Of a DNA stretch of 54,286 nt, positions 21,648 through 29,982 are shown one piece after another (positions within the stretch are counted from its first letter, which is position 1; each line of letters begins with the position of its first letter). The stretch lies in IMG/VR virus record IMGVR_UViG_3300045003_000043, positions 1 to 54,286 of that record. The stretch is one strand, 5' to 3'. Both the position numbers and the translations under genes were made by a program. The notes under the pieces were generated by a model. It did no database searches. It had not been told where the DNA came from and worked only from the letters and a program-made list of their open reading frames with translations. This DNA comes from a virus.

Positions 21648-22163
21648 TCAAATTACTCCGTTATTTTGCGAAAGACAATCGTAATAGTTGAGTAATTCCG
21701 ACATTTTTTTACCGCCCTGACCGTAGGCATTTCCGGGAAAAGATGCCCAGATGTTAGAGCATGCGAAGATCGCTCCCTCAATGTCTCCGCTAAGGATCTT
21801 GGAAATAGCCCCGCGCTCCTTGATGATCTGAATAGCCACTAGGTCCTGGGACAATGGGGAGAAGTCAGGGAGAGACATCTGCGCACGATAAGACCGCCAT
21901 GTCCTCAGGAGAATCTGGTACCGACCAGAAGCCGTCGACGTGAGCAAAGGAACCCTTCGAACCACAGTGGGGATACGTCCGTTGGCAAAAGGATGGTCGG
22001 AGTAGTCGGAGAATATGTCCGGACCGGATACTCCAGTGACAATCACGTCGTAGCCATGGTCTCTCGTCAACGAATGTGGGTCTGTTCCCTCGCTGTAAGC
22101 GATGGTATCGAGGAACCATACGATTACCTCACCTCCCGCCCGATCCGATGTAATCGCTGCCAT
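21648..22163 (-). CDS. Endolysin, lambda R-type lytic transglycosylase
   Basis: 171 residues, close to the 158 of lambda R and alike along most of the length: FLDTIAYSEGTD (catalytic Glu in SEGTD, about residue 20-24), HGYDVIV, FSDYSDHP, STASGRYQ, DFSPLSQDLVAIQ, IKERGA and CSNIWASFPGNAYGQ. The enzyme cleaves the MurNAc-GlcNAc bond with 1,6-anhydro product formation. No signal peptide, so it depends on a holin. It lies between an XhlA-like and a holin-like gene. Confidence 0.95.
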   Translation of the reverse strand: MAAITSDRAGGEVIVWFLDTIAYSEGTDPHSLTRDHGYDVIVTGVSGPDIFSDYSDHPFANGRIPTVVRRVPLLTSTASGRYQILLRTWRSYRAQMSLPDFSPLSQDLVAIQIIKERGAISKILSGDIEGAIFACSNIWASFPGNAYGQGGKKMSELLNYYDCLSQNNGVI

Positions 22164-22165
22164 GG

Positions 22166-22408
22166 TTACCCGATGTGGAACCAGAAATGAAGTATCAGAA
22201 CGCCAAGAGTCGTGAGCATCGCTCCCAAGATGACGTTCTGTTTTCTGTCGGCCTTAGTGGCCTTGTCTTCGAGGTGCTTTTCAATAACTGTCACTCTATC
22301 CTCCACTCGGGCCATCCTGACCGTTATTCCAGGTAGACCGTTTCCACGGTAGAGGTCTTTGTCATGCTGCTCGACCTTGGCGGACAAAGCCTCAATTTCA
22401 TTCGACAT
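22166..22408 (-). CDS. XhlA-like lysis accessory protein (80 aa)
   Basis: Soluble coiled-coil N-terminus (IEALSAKVEQHDKDLYR, MARVEDRVTVIEKHLEDK) and one C-terminal membrane span (VILGAMLTTLGVLILHFWF). This is the haemolysin XhlA layout, known from phage lysis cassettes, where it works with a holin. Stop lies 3 bases from the endolysin start. Confidence 0.72.
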   Translation of the reverse strand: MSNEIEALSAKVEQHDKDLYRGNGLPGITVRMARVEDRVTVIEKHLEDKATKADRKQNVILGAMLTTLGVLILHFWFHIG

Positions 22409-22445
22409 TCACAGCTCCTGGCAGTAGAGGACAACATGGTCTCAG

Positions 22446-22826
22446 TTATTTCTTGGCTTCAGGTTTGGGTTCAGGATCTTTTACGAGTCCTTCGTTTCCG
22501 TTCTCTAGTTGTTTCCAGTGCCATCCTGGATTATCAGATTCGATCTGCTTGATCAGTTCCTTTTTTTCCTGGGCTATTTGAGCTTCCACTTGAGCAAGCT
22601 GCAACTGTAGGTTTTGTGCATAGAGGTCAGCCTCCTGTGCGTTGGCCTTGGCCTCGCTGACCTTCAGGCGGTAGCTCTGTAGAGACAAGCCAATGTTCGA
22701 CAGTTTCAAACTCTGCACTTCAGTAAGCTCTCCAGCCTTGTGATATTCCGGTTTAGCGGGAGTTTTGTCTTGTGCGGTCGCGGCTAAGGAATAGGCAACG
22801 ACGAGGATTGCGAGTGTTGTTTTCAA
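22446..22826 (-). CDS. Exported coiled-coil protein of the lysis cassette (126 aa)
   Basis: Signal peptide MKTTLAILVVAYSLAATA with cleavage after ATA, then a long coiled coil (about residues 45-95: LQSYRLKVSEAKANAQEADL, LQLQLAQVEAQIAQEKKEL) and a Lys/Pro tail. A periplasmic coiled coil beside an endolysin suits a unimolecular or periplasmic spanin-like role in disrupting the outer membrane, but no lipobox or C-terminal span is present. Confidence 0.6.
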   Translation of the reverse strand: MKTTLAILVVAYSLAATAQDKTPAKPEYHKAGELTEVQSLKLSNIGLSLQSYRLKVSEAKANAQEADLYAQNLQLQLAQVEAQIAQEKKELIKQIESDNPGWHWKQLENGNEGLVKDPEPKPEAKK

Positions 22827-22884
22827 GGTTTCTCCTTAGGCTTTATATCTACGTCGAGTAGGCGTACTGTGTATCGTGGTTCAT

Positions 22885-25386
22885 CTATAAATGAAGCACA
22901 AGACAACGAATAATTCCATTCGTTGTAGTTGCTCCTGAAGATGAAAGATTTACATAATTAATTCCAAAAGATGTAGTGGTGGGACTAATACCCCATCCTG
23001 TAGGAACAGTGACTACACTGTCGCCAATAACACTGCAGCCCACTACGATATAGTTTGTATCCGGTTCAGCAACAGGAAGGTTGAGCGTAACATTGCAACT
23101 ATTTCCTATGCCAGCCGCTACAACACACGTATTTCCCGTAGCAACCTGCAATCCCGCACCGTTGACGATATTCTGTTTCAGTTGAATAGAACTGAATATT
23201 GCAGATCCATTAGCATTCTGAATTTGCCAGGTACTTGGACCACCGTTATTGCCGCTCACACTGAGAGAGTTTACGGAAGCTGATTGAGAACCTACTACAC
23301 CTGCAAAGAAGCTACCGTTCTGAGTTTGAAAGCCACTGCTCGTTATCGTATCTAAACCACCAACAAACGTGGCGTTGCCAGTGGAATTTGTAAGCGCATA
23401 AGTTGTAGATGGGCTACCATTATTAGCAATGATTTGCGTTGGACTTACCGTGACTGATGGACCCCCATTGTTTGCTGAATAGCTTCCGCTCGTAGCAAAG
23501 TTTCCTGAGGAGTTGGTTATTGTCCAAGTAGGGGGATTGCTGTTGTTCAAGTACCCTCTCATTCCCAAATGGTCTACTGTCGTTTGTGGAACTCCAGTAC
23601 CTCCATATATCTGCTGAGATGTAAAATATCCTATTGTCTGAAAGTCTCCCGTTCCATTCAAGACACTCCATGTTGAGGCTCCTCCGTTTGCACCGCTAAC
23701 CGAAGTAGAATTCATAGCAGCGAGAGAGCCGGTGCCCCCGACTTGAGAAACATAGGAATCCGTCGTCAGAGTGTGCGAAGTTGAGTTGTAGCAGAAATGT
23801 CCAGTATCCGCTCCAAACACCCCCCCGTTGTTGAACTGCACGTCACATGCGCTTCCGGCAGGAGAGCTAGCGGGAGTAGCCGTGTAGGTACCAGCCTGAT
23901 TCAGGAACAACCCAGCATTGCCACCGGTGACTGGCAGGATATGACCCGAATCTGTGTTGACAGAGATACTAGGCGTAGTCGAGGGATTCGATACAGTCAC
24001 AACAAACCCATTGGCGTTCACACCGGATACGGTACTGACGCTTCCTGGAGGAGTTGTATATGTTCCCGCCTGATTGAGGAATAACGAAGCATTGCCACCA
24101 GTCACAGGCAGGATGTGAGCGCTGTCCACGTTGACGCTTCCCACAGGAGTAGTCGTAGGATTAGAAAAGTTGAGGACAAATCCATTGGCCGTGCTCCCGG
24201 TGACACTGGTGACACTTCCTGGAGGAGTTGTATATGTTCCCGCCTGATTGAGGAATAATGAAGCTGAACCGTTGTTAATCGGCAAAAAGTGTGTGGAGTC
24301 TACGTTCACGCTCACTACTGGGGTCGTGGTCGGGTTCGTCGTTGTGACTGCAAAACCGTTAGCAGTCGCTCCTGTAACGCTCGTCGTGCCGCTTCCGGTC
24401 AGCGTTAGATTTCCGCCAAGCGCTACATTTCCACCGCCAGAGACAGATCCGGAAGTGTTGATCGTGATGCTATTGTTAGCAAGTGCCGAGTTGGGAACGT
24501 TCGAGAGGGAGATGTCTGTCGAACTGTTTCCCCCATTGTTTACCCCTGCAAAACCAGAGAGGAAATTGAGCTTTGGTTGCGCTGGAGTGACCGATACTCC
24601 GTTGATCTGGATGGTTTGGTACTGCGGATTAGGGGCAGCTGGACAGTGTATACCGGTACTCAAGCAGATTATGTCCGAGGTTGTGATGGCGCCACCGCCG
24701 CCGAATGCTAGCTGTCCTGCGAATGATGCGGTTCCGTTAGGATTGAGCACAACCGTATTCGTCGTTCCATTATTCAAATTGAACGTACCTAGTCCGGTGA
24801 GGTTTCCACCCGAAAGTCTCCACTGTGACGACGGAGACACTATCCCCGTTCCGCTGTCGTAGGCCAAGCCTCCAGAACCTGAGAACCCGAAAGGCGATCC
24901 GCTTAATATCGTGGTGAAATCCCCTGGTATAAGTACCGCATTAGGGGCTGTTCGACCGTTGAATGATTGCAGACCGGTACCGCCTCCTCCACCCCCTCCA
25001 CCTGGGCTTACAGCAGTCAAAGGAACGGGTGCAGGAAATACGTTTGGCGGTGTTCCTCCGCTCATTACAATGTCGTAGACATTGCTCGAAAGGGAAGGAA
25101 AGAACAGCCATTTCCCGGTAGTTGATGCGGTGAATGGGTTGGTCAAGGGAGTTCCAAGGCCGTCTTTGTAGATCGTCGCAAGGATCTGAGTTCCCGAAAG
25201 ATAAACGGTTACCGTGCAACTGGGGATAATTCCCTGCTGATAGTTGGTCGACTTCATACTGCTGACGAGAGCCTGTGTAGCTCCCATCTGACACCATCCA
25301 TTGATGGCCGTGGTCTGCGCAGACGCATTCGTCCCGTAGGTTCCCAAAACGATTAAAAAAACCAGAGAAATGAGTCTCCTGCACAT
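22885..25386 (-). CDS. Large fibre-like protein with a Sec signal peptide (833 aa)
   Basis: Begins MCRRLISLVFLIVLGTYG then NASAQ, a signal peptide with an ASA-Q site, unusual for a virion protein. Next a domain with CTVTVYLSGTQILATIY, a Gly-rich hinge GGGGGGGG (about 134-141), three ~58-residue repeats (about 340-510: ANGF...NPTTTP...VNVDS.H.LP...LFLNQAGTYT) and Ser/Thr/Asn/Gly-rich fibre sequence to the end. This is typical of receptor-binding or carbohydrate-binding fibres. It starts the fibre-lysis operon. Alternatively a secreted, host-acquired adhesin; the N-terminus resembles proteins I recall from Acidobacteria. Confidence 0.72.
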   Translation of the reverse strand: MCRRLISLVFLIVLGTYGTNASAQTTAINGWCQMGATQALVSSMKSTNYQQGIIPSCTVTVYLSGTQILATIYKDGLGTPLTNPFTASTTGKWLFFPSLSSNVYDIVMSGGTPPNVFPAPVPLTAVSPGGGGGGGGTGLQSFNGRTAPNAVLIPGDFTTILSGSPFGFSGSGGLAYDSGTGIVSPSSQWRLSGGNLTGLGTFNLNNGTTNTVVLNPNGTASFAGQLAFGGGGAITTSDIICLSTGIHCPAAPNPQYQTIQINGVSVTPAQPKLNFLSGFAGVNNGGNSSTDISLSNVPNSALANNSITINTSGSVSGGGNVALGGNLTLTGSGTTSVTGATANGFAVTTTNPTTTPVVSVNVDSTHFLPINNGSASLFLNQAGTYTTPPGSVTSVTGSTANGFVLNFSNPTTTPVGSVNVDSAHILPVTGGNASLFLNQAGTYTTPPGSVSTVSGVNANGFVVTVSNPSTTPSISVNTDSGHILPVTGGNAGLFLNQAGTYTATPASSPAGSACDVQFNNGGVFGADTGHFCYNSTSHTLTTDSYVSQVGGTGSLAAMNSTSVSGANGGASTWSVLNGTGDFQTIGYFTSQQIYGGTGVPQTTVDHLGMRGYLNNSNPPTWTITNSSGNFATSGSYSANNGGPSVTVSPTQIIANNGSPSTTYALTNSTGNATFVGGLDTITSSGFQTQNGSFFAGVVGSQSASVNSLSVSGNNGGPSTWQIQNANGSAIFSSIQLKQNIVNGAGLQVATGNTCVVAAGIGNSCNVTLNLPVAEPDTNYIVVGCSVIGDSVVTVPTGWGISPTTTSFGINYVNLSSSGATTTNGIIRCLVLHL
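24041..24258 (-). repeat. Internal 174-bp tandem repeat of the fibre gene
   Basis: 44 bases at 24041-24084 recur exactly at 24215-24258, 174 bases (58 codons) apart, with the bases between partly diverged. A third, more diverged unit follows upstream in the gene. It marks unequal recombination within the fibre. Confidence 0.85.
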
Positions 25387-25395
25387 AAAACATCT

Positions 25396-25424
25396 ATATC
25401 ATTTTGCGTAAAACAAGGACACAA
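25396..25424 (-). promoter_or_regulatory. Promoter of the fibre-lysis operon
   Basis: Minus strand: TTGTGT (25424-25419), 17-base spacer, TGATAT (25401-25396). Start expected near 25389, giving almost no leader before ATG 25386. Confidence 0.55.
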
Positions 25425-25447
25425 TTTTGCGTATTCCACGGTATACT
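25418..25447 (+). promoter_or_regulatory. Divergent promoter of the 185-aa gene
   Basis: GACACA (25418-25423), 18-base spacer, TATACT (25442-25447). Two direct ATTTTGCGTA copies (25401-25410 and 25424-25433) overlap both divergent promoters; one shared factor could control both. Confidence 0.5.
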
Positions 25448-25471
25448 TTGTGGCAAATAAAGGAGTATTTT

Positions 25472-26029
25472 ATGCCTCGTCGCAAAATCGTCACATCTTC
25501 CTCAGTTTCTCTAGCGGAACGACCCCAAATCGATACCCCAACAGAAGAAGCGTTACAAGCACTTTCCGAAAAAGTCCAAGCCGAAGCCTCTGCACTAGCA
25601 TCCGCCCCAGTTCTTCCTCCTCCCTTATCGCCCGCAGTTATCTCGCTACAGGAAGACATCGTTGCGTTTACCCGAGAGCGCGGAGATGTACGTCGCAAGC
25701 TCGTGGTAGCTCAGAACCGTCTCGCATCGGCGCAGGCAGATTTTCAGTCGGTGCAGGCTGAGTTGAATCTCCTCGATCAGGAGGTCCAATACCGCTTGCA
25801 GATCATCGCCCAGATGGAGAACCGGACACCGGCGTATCCCCCTACCGCTCCTAGCGGATCCTTGGAAGCAGTGGCACCACTCTCCCCTCCCGTAACCTCG
25901 CTAACGGGTATCGCGAGCGTCCCTTCACCTCGGGGAGCCGTAGCTCATTCCCGTTGGGGAGACGATGATATGGTCAATCGTGGCCATGCAGACCGCTCCT
26001 TGGCTACCGACGTTCGTTCCGTGCTCTAA
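25472..26029 (+). CDS. Coiled-coil protein (185 aa), only rightward gene in the late region
   Basis: ATG 25472 has AAAGGAG 9 bases upstream; a longer form from 25427 would overlap the promoter. Basic N-terminus (MPRRK), Pro/Ala-rich linker, coiled coil at about 62-118 (LQEDIVAFTRERGDVRRKL, LVVAQNRLASAQADFQSV), then a Pro/Ser-rich tail. No domain recognised. Opposite orientation and its own promoter mark it as an accessory (moron-like) gene between fibre and internal virion genes. Confidence 0.65.
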   Translation: MPRRKIVTSSSVSLAERPQIDTPTEEALQALSEKVQAEASALASAPVLPPPLSPAVISLQEDIVAFTRERGDVRRKLVVAQNRLASAQADFQSVQAELNLLDQEVQYRLQIIAQMENRTPAYPPTAPSGSLEAVAPLSPPVTSLTGIASVPSPRGAVAHSRWGDDDMVNRGHADRSLATDVRSVL

Positions 26030-26897
26030 ATCCCATCTCTCCGGGATCCTTTCCGTTTGGGCAGCACGCACGATAAGGACATGGATGCATCCGATCAAAA
26101 CAGCGGCTCAGTTGAATCTCTGGAACCTCAACTGTAGCCGCTATTCTCTTGATCTTGTCATGTGACAGCCTGACATATTCCTCGCTTCGTTCAGGAACTT
26201 CGATATGGAGAATATGGATGGATTCTGCCAAAACACCATCATCAGTCATTGCATCCGTCCACTCCTCACACGTGGCGCGGTCGTGCTCCCTGAAAACTCT
26301 CTCCCAGTTCGCACCAAAGGACTCTCCGTCGCGTTTTCGAAATCTCAAGGTCTTGGCCACCGGGTGCCTCCATGCGGAGGTCCAGGGATTCGTCCATCTT
26401 CCCTTCCTCAGCGCCCCGATCTCGACGACTACTACATCCATTGGAACACCGTAGATGGAACTCTCTCCTTGACCTTCCCAGGCAGTGCGCAGAGACATCT
26501 CCGTCATACCGTCGAATCGATCGACACACTTGACGGACCTAAGACAATCTTCCCTTTCGCTTAGGTACACTCCCGAGTCCCAATCCCTCTTCGAAGGAGC
26601 TGGAACAAATGGATCTCCTATTCGTACTGTCCACACAATCACTTCGGCCAATGCCGCAATATGCTCCGCCAAAGACAGAAGGTCTGTCTCCGGAGTGTCT
26701 ATCGTGCATTCCGTAGCCACTTGCATGGCGTAGTCGGAGGCCGCTTTAGCGTAGTCCTTAGCATTCGTTACCAAGCCGTGGGAGATAGCTCTATTGAGGA
26801 TGTCCTTCGGAGTAAGGGATGGGTATTCCCACCGGAGATCGAAGTAAGCTTTCCTCCGGCAGAAGTCGTCAGATGAGAGGATCGTTGACGTATTCAC
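26004..26897 (-). CDS. Cas4/RecB-like PD-(D/E)XK nuclease candidate (297 aa)
   Basis: GTG 26897 is preferred because it overlaps the previous stop as GTGA; ATG 26957 would overlap by 64 bases. LSSDDFCRRKAYFDLRW near the start, ISHGL (His), VPMDVVVVEIG (Asp and Glu) and a C-terminal CPYRACCP cluster with the early Cys resemble the iron-sulphur RecB/Cas4 nuclease plan. The E-x-K lysine is not obvious (EIGALRKGR), so activity is uncertain. Its location among virion genes is unusual. It overlaps the convergent 185-aa gene by 26 bases. Confidence 0.5.
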   Translation of the reverse strand: MNTSTILSSDDFCRRKAYFDLRWEYPSLTPKDILNRAISHGLVTNAKDYAKAASDYAMQVATECTIDTPETDLLSLAEHIAALAEVIVWTVRIGDPFVPAPSKRDWDSGVYLSEREDCLRSVKCVDRFDGMTEMSLRTAWEGQGESSIYGVPMDVVVVEIGALRKGRWTNPWTSAWRHPVAKTLRFRKRDGESFGANWERVFREHDRATCEEWTDAMTDDGVLAESIHILHIEVPERSEEYVRLSHDKIKRIAATVEVPEIQLSRCFDRMHPCPYRACCPNGKDPGEMGFRARNERR

Positions 26898-27919
26898 TTC
26901 GATAGACGGCGGTAAGCCTCGTATCCACCGGCCCCCAAACCAAGTCCCTCCAGCCATCGGGCAGCCGGTTTGGCCAGAAGTTCCTTCGCGTTATCTACAA
27001 ATCGATTTAGCTTGCTGGCCTGAGCATACTCTTTAAGTCCTGAGTAGTAATCTGCCGCCCTCCCAACCTGTGCAGCTGTGTCTCCGATGTCCTGTTTGAG
27101 AGCTGCTACGAGTTGTCCAATCTGGCGCCGCATAGGTGCATTCAGGGTGCTGACATCCTCAGCAGAAAGGCTCGTGAGATTAGAATAGAAGTCTCTCGCC
27201 TCTCTGTACGTCATCGGACGTACAGGACCCTTCTGAAAGAACTGTTTCAGGGTAGGATTCTTCGTCCGTGCCAGAATGCGCGTGATTGCTTTGGAACTCG
27301 GGGAGCCAGCTTCTACCATCTCTCTTACCCGATCTATCTCGGGTGCGGAGCGAATCAAGGTGACAGGAAGATTGTTCGCATCATTAGCGACAGACGAGAG
27401 TATCTTGCCGGCCGCCTCCTTGCTTGGGATAGCCTCTATCGCTAGTTCCGCAGTTGGTCCACCGACAAAAGATCCTGGTATAGTTGCTGTCTCTAGAAGT
27501 CCACTGAGTGCCTTAAGAGAACCTTTTACTGGGTGGTCATGAGCTTCTGCTAATCCCGAGGCCGTCTTGACTAGACCAAGCGGTATGCTCCCCATAAACT
27601 CAGCAGCATCTTTCGAAGTACCGGACTCCATACCGCTGTACCCTTTGTCTCCCCTACCTTGTGCATGCCCCAGAGCGCGGCCGATGAATGTTCTGGAACC
27701 TCCCTGCCTAAGGTCTGCATCGAGGTCATCCAGAAAGCGGGTCACGGATCCACGATCATCACTCTTCATCTGGTGCGATGGGGTGAACGTAGGATTGATG
27801 GGCTGTATCTGAGAAGTATCGAACTTTTGAGGAGCCCCGCCTTCCCCGCTACTCGGGGCATGATCTTCACCCTCAAACGGATGAACCTGAGACATATCGA
27901 ACTTGGCAGGAACCGGCAT
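26894..27919 (-). CDS. Probable internal virion (ejection) protein (341 aa)
   Basis: N-terminus with two KFD(M/T)SQ(V/I)xP repeats (PAKFDMSQVHPFE and PQKFDTSQIQPIN), then long helical domain; the last 40 residues are amphipathic with GLGLGAGGYEAY. It has no enzyme motif. Located directly after two other virion genes in a podovirus-like order, it fits a protein that is injected with DNA. Start overlaps the previous stop (TAATG). Confidence 0.6.
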   Translation of the reverse strand: MPVPAKFDMSQVHPFEGEDHAPSSGEGGAPQKFDTSQIQPINPTFTPSHQMKSDDRGSVTRFLDDLDADLRQGGSRTFIGRALGHAQGRGDKGYSGMESGTSKDAAEFMGSIPLGLVKTASGLAEAHDHPVKGSLKALSGLLETATIPGSFVGGPTAELAIEAIPSKEAAGKILSSVANDANNLPVTLIRSAPEIDRVREMVEAGSPSSKAITRILARTKNPTLKQFFQKGPVRPMTYREARDFYSNLTSLSAEDVSTLNAPMRRQIGQLVAALKQDIGDTAAQVGRAADYYSGLKEYAQASKLNRFVDNAKELLAKPAARWLEGLGLGAGGYEAYRRLSK

Positions 27920-29418
27920 TATTTAGCTTCTCCAAGGTTGTTTCCCTGCCTGTCCACCCAATACTTCTTTCCCTGGTACTCTACCGTTCCATAGGCGTTC
28001 GTTGGACGATTCCTCATCCCCTGAAGCTGCTTTGTCCGATTCGTCGTGGGAAATGCAGGGCGTCCTTCCTTCGCCGCAGCGTACTGTTCTTCCAGAGCAC
28101 TAAGCTTAGAATCCATCAGATTCGTGTAGTAGCCAATGGCTCCGTTGATCTGGTCTGGAGACATTGCGTTATTGATGGTCTGGTTGATCGTGGAGATTTC
28201 CTGGTCGGTCGCACCGGTACCCTTGAACGTCTTGGACAACTCTCCAGCGACAGCAGCCTTGACGGTCTCGAAATTCGTTGGAGCCGCGTCTCCGGTAGCC
28301 GTGGCGTAGGCATTAGCCAAGCGATTGAATAGTTGGGTATTTCCGTTCTGTAACGCATCAGCCGCCTGCTTGAGAAGTTTCAAGTGGTCGTTGGCCGTGT
28401 TGAAGTAATTGATGTTGGCTCCACCCTGACCGCTCGTCATGTAACGAGTAACCGACTTGTCAGTCTGGAATCCAATAGACGCCGGGGTGTTCGCTCCCAT
28501 TCGAGCAGCATCCCCTGCCCTCATCATCACGACGTTCTCAGGGTTCTGCGGGTCGACCACTGGAATGTAGCGGTTGGCTCCGAACGCCGCCGCTCGTGCT
28601 ACCTGCGGATCGATGTACTTTTTCTTGTTCCAAAGGTCCCAAGCACTCTCAAGGGCCTTATCGTCTGTCGATAGAGGCTGCCCCTGAGCTTTTTTCAGAA
28701 GAACATCCTGATACTTCTGGTCGAATGTCTTCGGCTTGGGAACTGCATTCCTTCCAACAGCAGCCTGCTCCGTCTTCCACTGCTCAAACGTTCCTTTGTA
28801 GTCCGGATTCTTCTGCAGGAAGTCGTCGTAGTCCCGCCGCGCCCGCACATCGCTCGTCTCGGTCGGAGGCTTCTTATTGCGCTCGTCAATCTCCTGCATA
28901 GTGAGATCGTGACGGGCCTGCGCAGCCTTACCCTCGGGCGTAAGCTCATACGGAACCACGCCAGCACCCGATGCGGAAGCCATGTCCCGGTTCTGCTGTG
29001 CGTACTGGTTCGCCTTGTCGGTCTGCTTCTCGGCAAGATGACCATGAAGGTCGCGGGTAATGTGCAGTTTATCCAGCAGGGACGCCGCCGCCGACTTGAG
29101 ACGACCGGGGTCTTCCTGTGGGGCCTTGTCCCCCATCAGCGAGCGCATCTTTCCGATCGTATCGGCCATGCGGTTTAGGGTTGTTTCGTAGTCTTGCTCG
29201 TGCCCCTGAAGAGGATCCAGCGTCTTCGGGTCGACGTACGAGGCGAGACGCAGACGATCTGCCTGCAACTGCTGAGACAGGGGGCCGATCTTTACCTGTA
29301 GAGCGTCCTGTTCCTGCTGACGGCGCCGCGCCTCTGCATCGGCTACCTGCTGGACTCCAGACTGGCTGCCGGCAGCCGCATCGAATCCCCCGAGAAGTCC
29401 TCGCGCAAAGCCCCCCAT
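27919..29418 (-). CDS. Probable internal virion protein (499 aa)
   Basis: Begins MGGFARGLLGGFDAAAGSQ, followed by long helical, Gln/Lys-rich sequence (residues 25-230), a central mixed part and an acidic Ala/Asn-rich C-terminal region, with YQGKKYWVDRQGNNLG at the end. The Gly-rich start and coiled-coil body are like ejection proteins of short-tailed phages. A tape-measure role is unlikely, given its size and lack of membrane spans. Confidence 0.6.
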   Translation of the reverse strand: MGGFARGLLGGFDAAAGSQSGVQQVADAEARRRQQEQDALQVKIGPLSQQLQADRLRLASYVDPKTLDPLQGHEQDYETTLNRMADTIGKMRSLMGDKAPQEDPGRLKSAAASLLDKLHITRDLHGHLAEKQTDKANQYAQQNRDMASASGAGVVPYELTPEGKAAQARHDLTMQEIDERNKKPPTETSDVRARRDYDDFLQKNPDYKGTFEQWKTEQAAVGRNAVPKPKTFDQKYQDVLLKKAQGQPLSTDDKALESAWDLWNKKKYIDPQVARAAAFGANRYIPVVDPQNPENVVMMRAGDAARMGANTPASIGFQTDKSVTRYMTSGQGGANINYFNTANDHLKLLKQAADALQNGNTQLFNRLANAYATATGDAAPTNFETVKAAVAGELSKTFKGTGATDQEISTINQTINNAMSPDQINGAIGYYTNLMDSKLSALEEQYAAAKEGRPAFPTTNRTKQLQGMRNRPTNAYGTVEYQGKKYWVDRQGNNLGEAK

Positions 29419-29924
29419 TAGATGACTCCCGCTCCGGTCAGAGCTCCCGTTGCGACGTCACCGATGCTTTTAAAGATGTCATTCCACTTCGAAGCTCTCT
29501 GATCCGCCATCGTCTTTGCCTGGCTGAATGCGTTACCGAATCCTGACATACCCGTCCCAAGCAGATATTCTCCGGTGCTGTTGAGTCCAGATAAGGCGGT
29601 TCCAGTAAGGTTCGACACCAGATCATTTACTCCCTGACGAGTGGTATCCCCGATCCTCTGCATGGCGGCATTCGTTCCTCCACCTCGGTTACCGAACTGT
29701 GCAGCCGTCTCCTTCTGCTGCTGCCCCTGCTGTGTAATAGCGCGGATCTGAGGCCCCAGAACCTGTCCAATCTTCGTCGGGTCTCCTGACAGAATAGCCT
29801 GCATGAACTGGGTCGATGTCCCGATGTCCTGCATCCCCTGATTCGCAGACCATCCAGCCGTACCAAAGGTGGACTGGTAAGCCTGATTTTCCTCGCTCGA
29901 AGGTCCCATCCCAATCCCGAACAT
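29418..29924 (-). CDS. Probable internal virion protein (168 aa)
   Basis: Gly/Gln/Asn-rich, helical, no Cys. GCGAGG lies upstream of ATG 29924. Stop overlaps the next start (TAATG). SGFGNAFSQAKTMADQRASK and GDVATGALTGAG have the low-complexity character of small ejection proteins. It begins the three-gene block 29924-26894. Confidence 0.6.
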   Translation of the reverse strand: MFGIGMGPSSEENQAYQSTFGTAGWSANQGMQDIGTSTQFMQAILSGDPTKIGQVLGPQIRAITQQGQQQKETAAQFGNRGGGTNAAMQRIGDTTRQGVNDLVSNLTGTALSGLNSTGEYLLGTGMSGFGNAFSQAKTMADQRASKWNDIFKSIGDVATGALTGAGVI

Positions 29925-29982
29925 ATTCTCAACCTCGCTTATATTCTATGCGTATTTGCTGAAATCCAGCACATTTTTGCAA

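Noticed and set aside
22885-25386. Diversity-generating retroelement target
   Set aside because: The fibre has repeats but there is no reverse transcriptase gene or template repeat in the window.
26101-26142. Long hairpin inside the 297-aa gene near the end of the 185-aa gene
   Set aside because: It could terminate the rightward gene, but it lacks a T run and is inside a coding region on the other strand, so it was not called a terminator.
26163-26175. Sixth operator copy TGACAGCCTGACA
   Set aside because: One mismatch breaks the palindrome and it lies inside a coding sequence; probably chance or a weak site.
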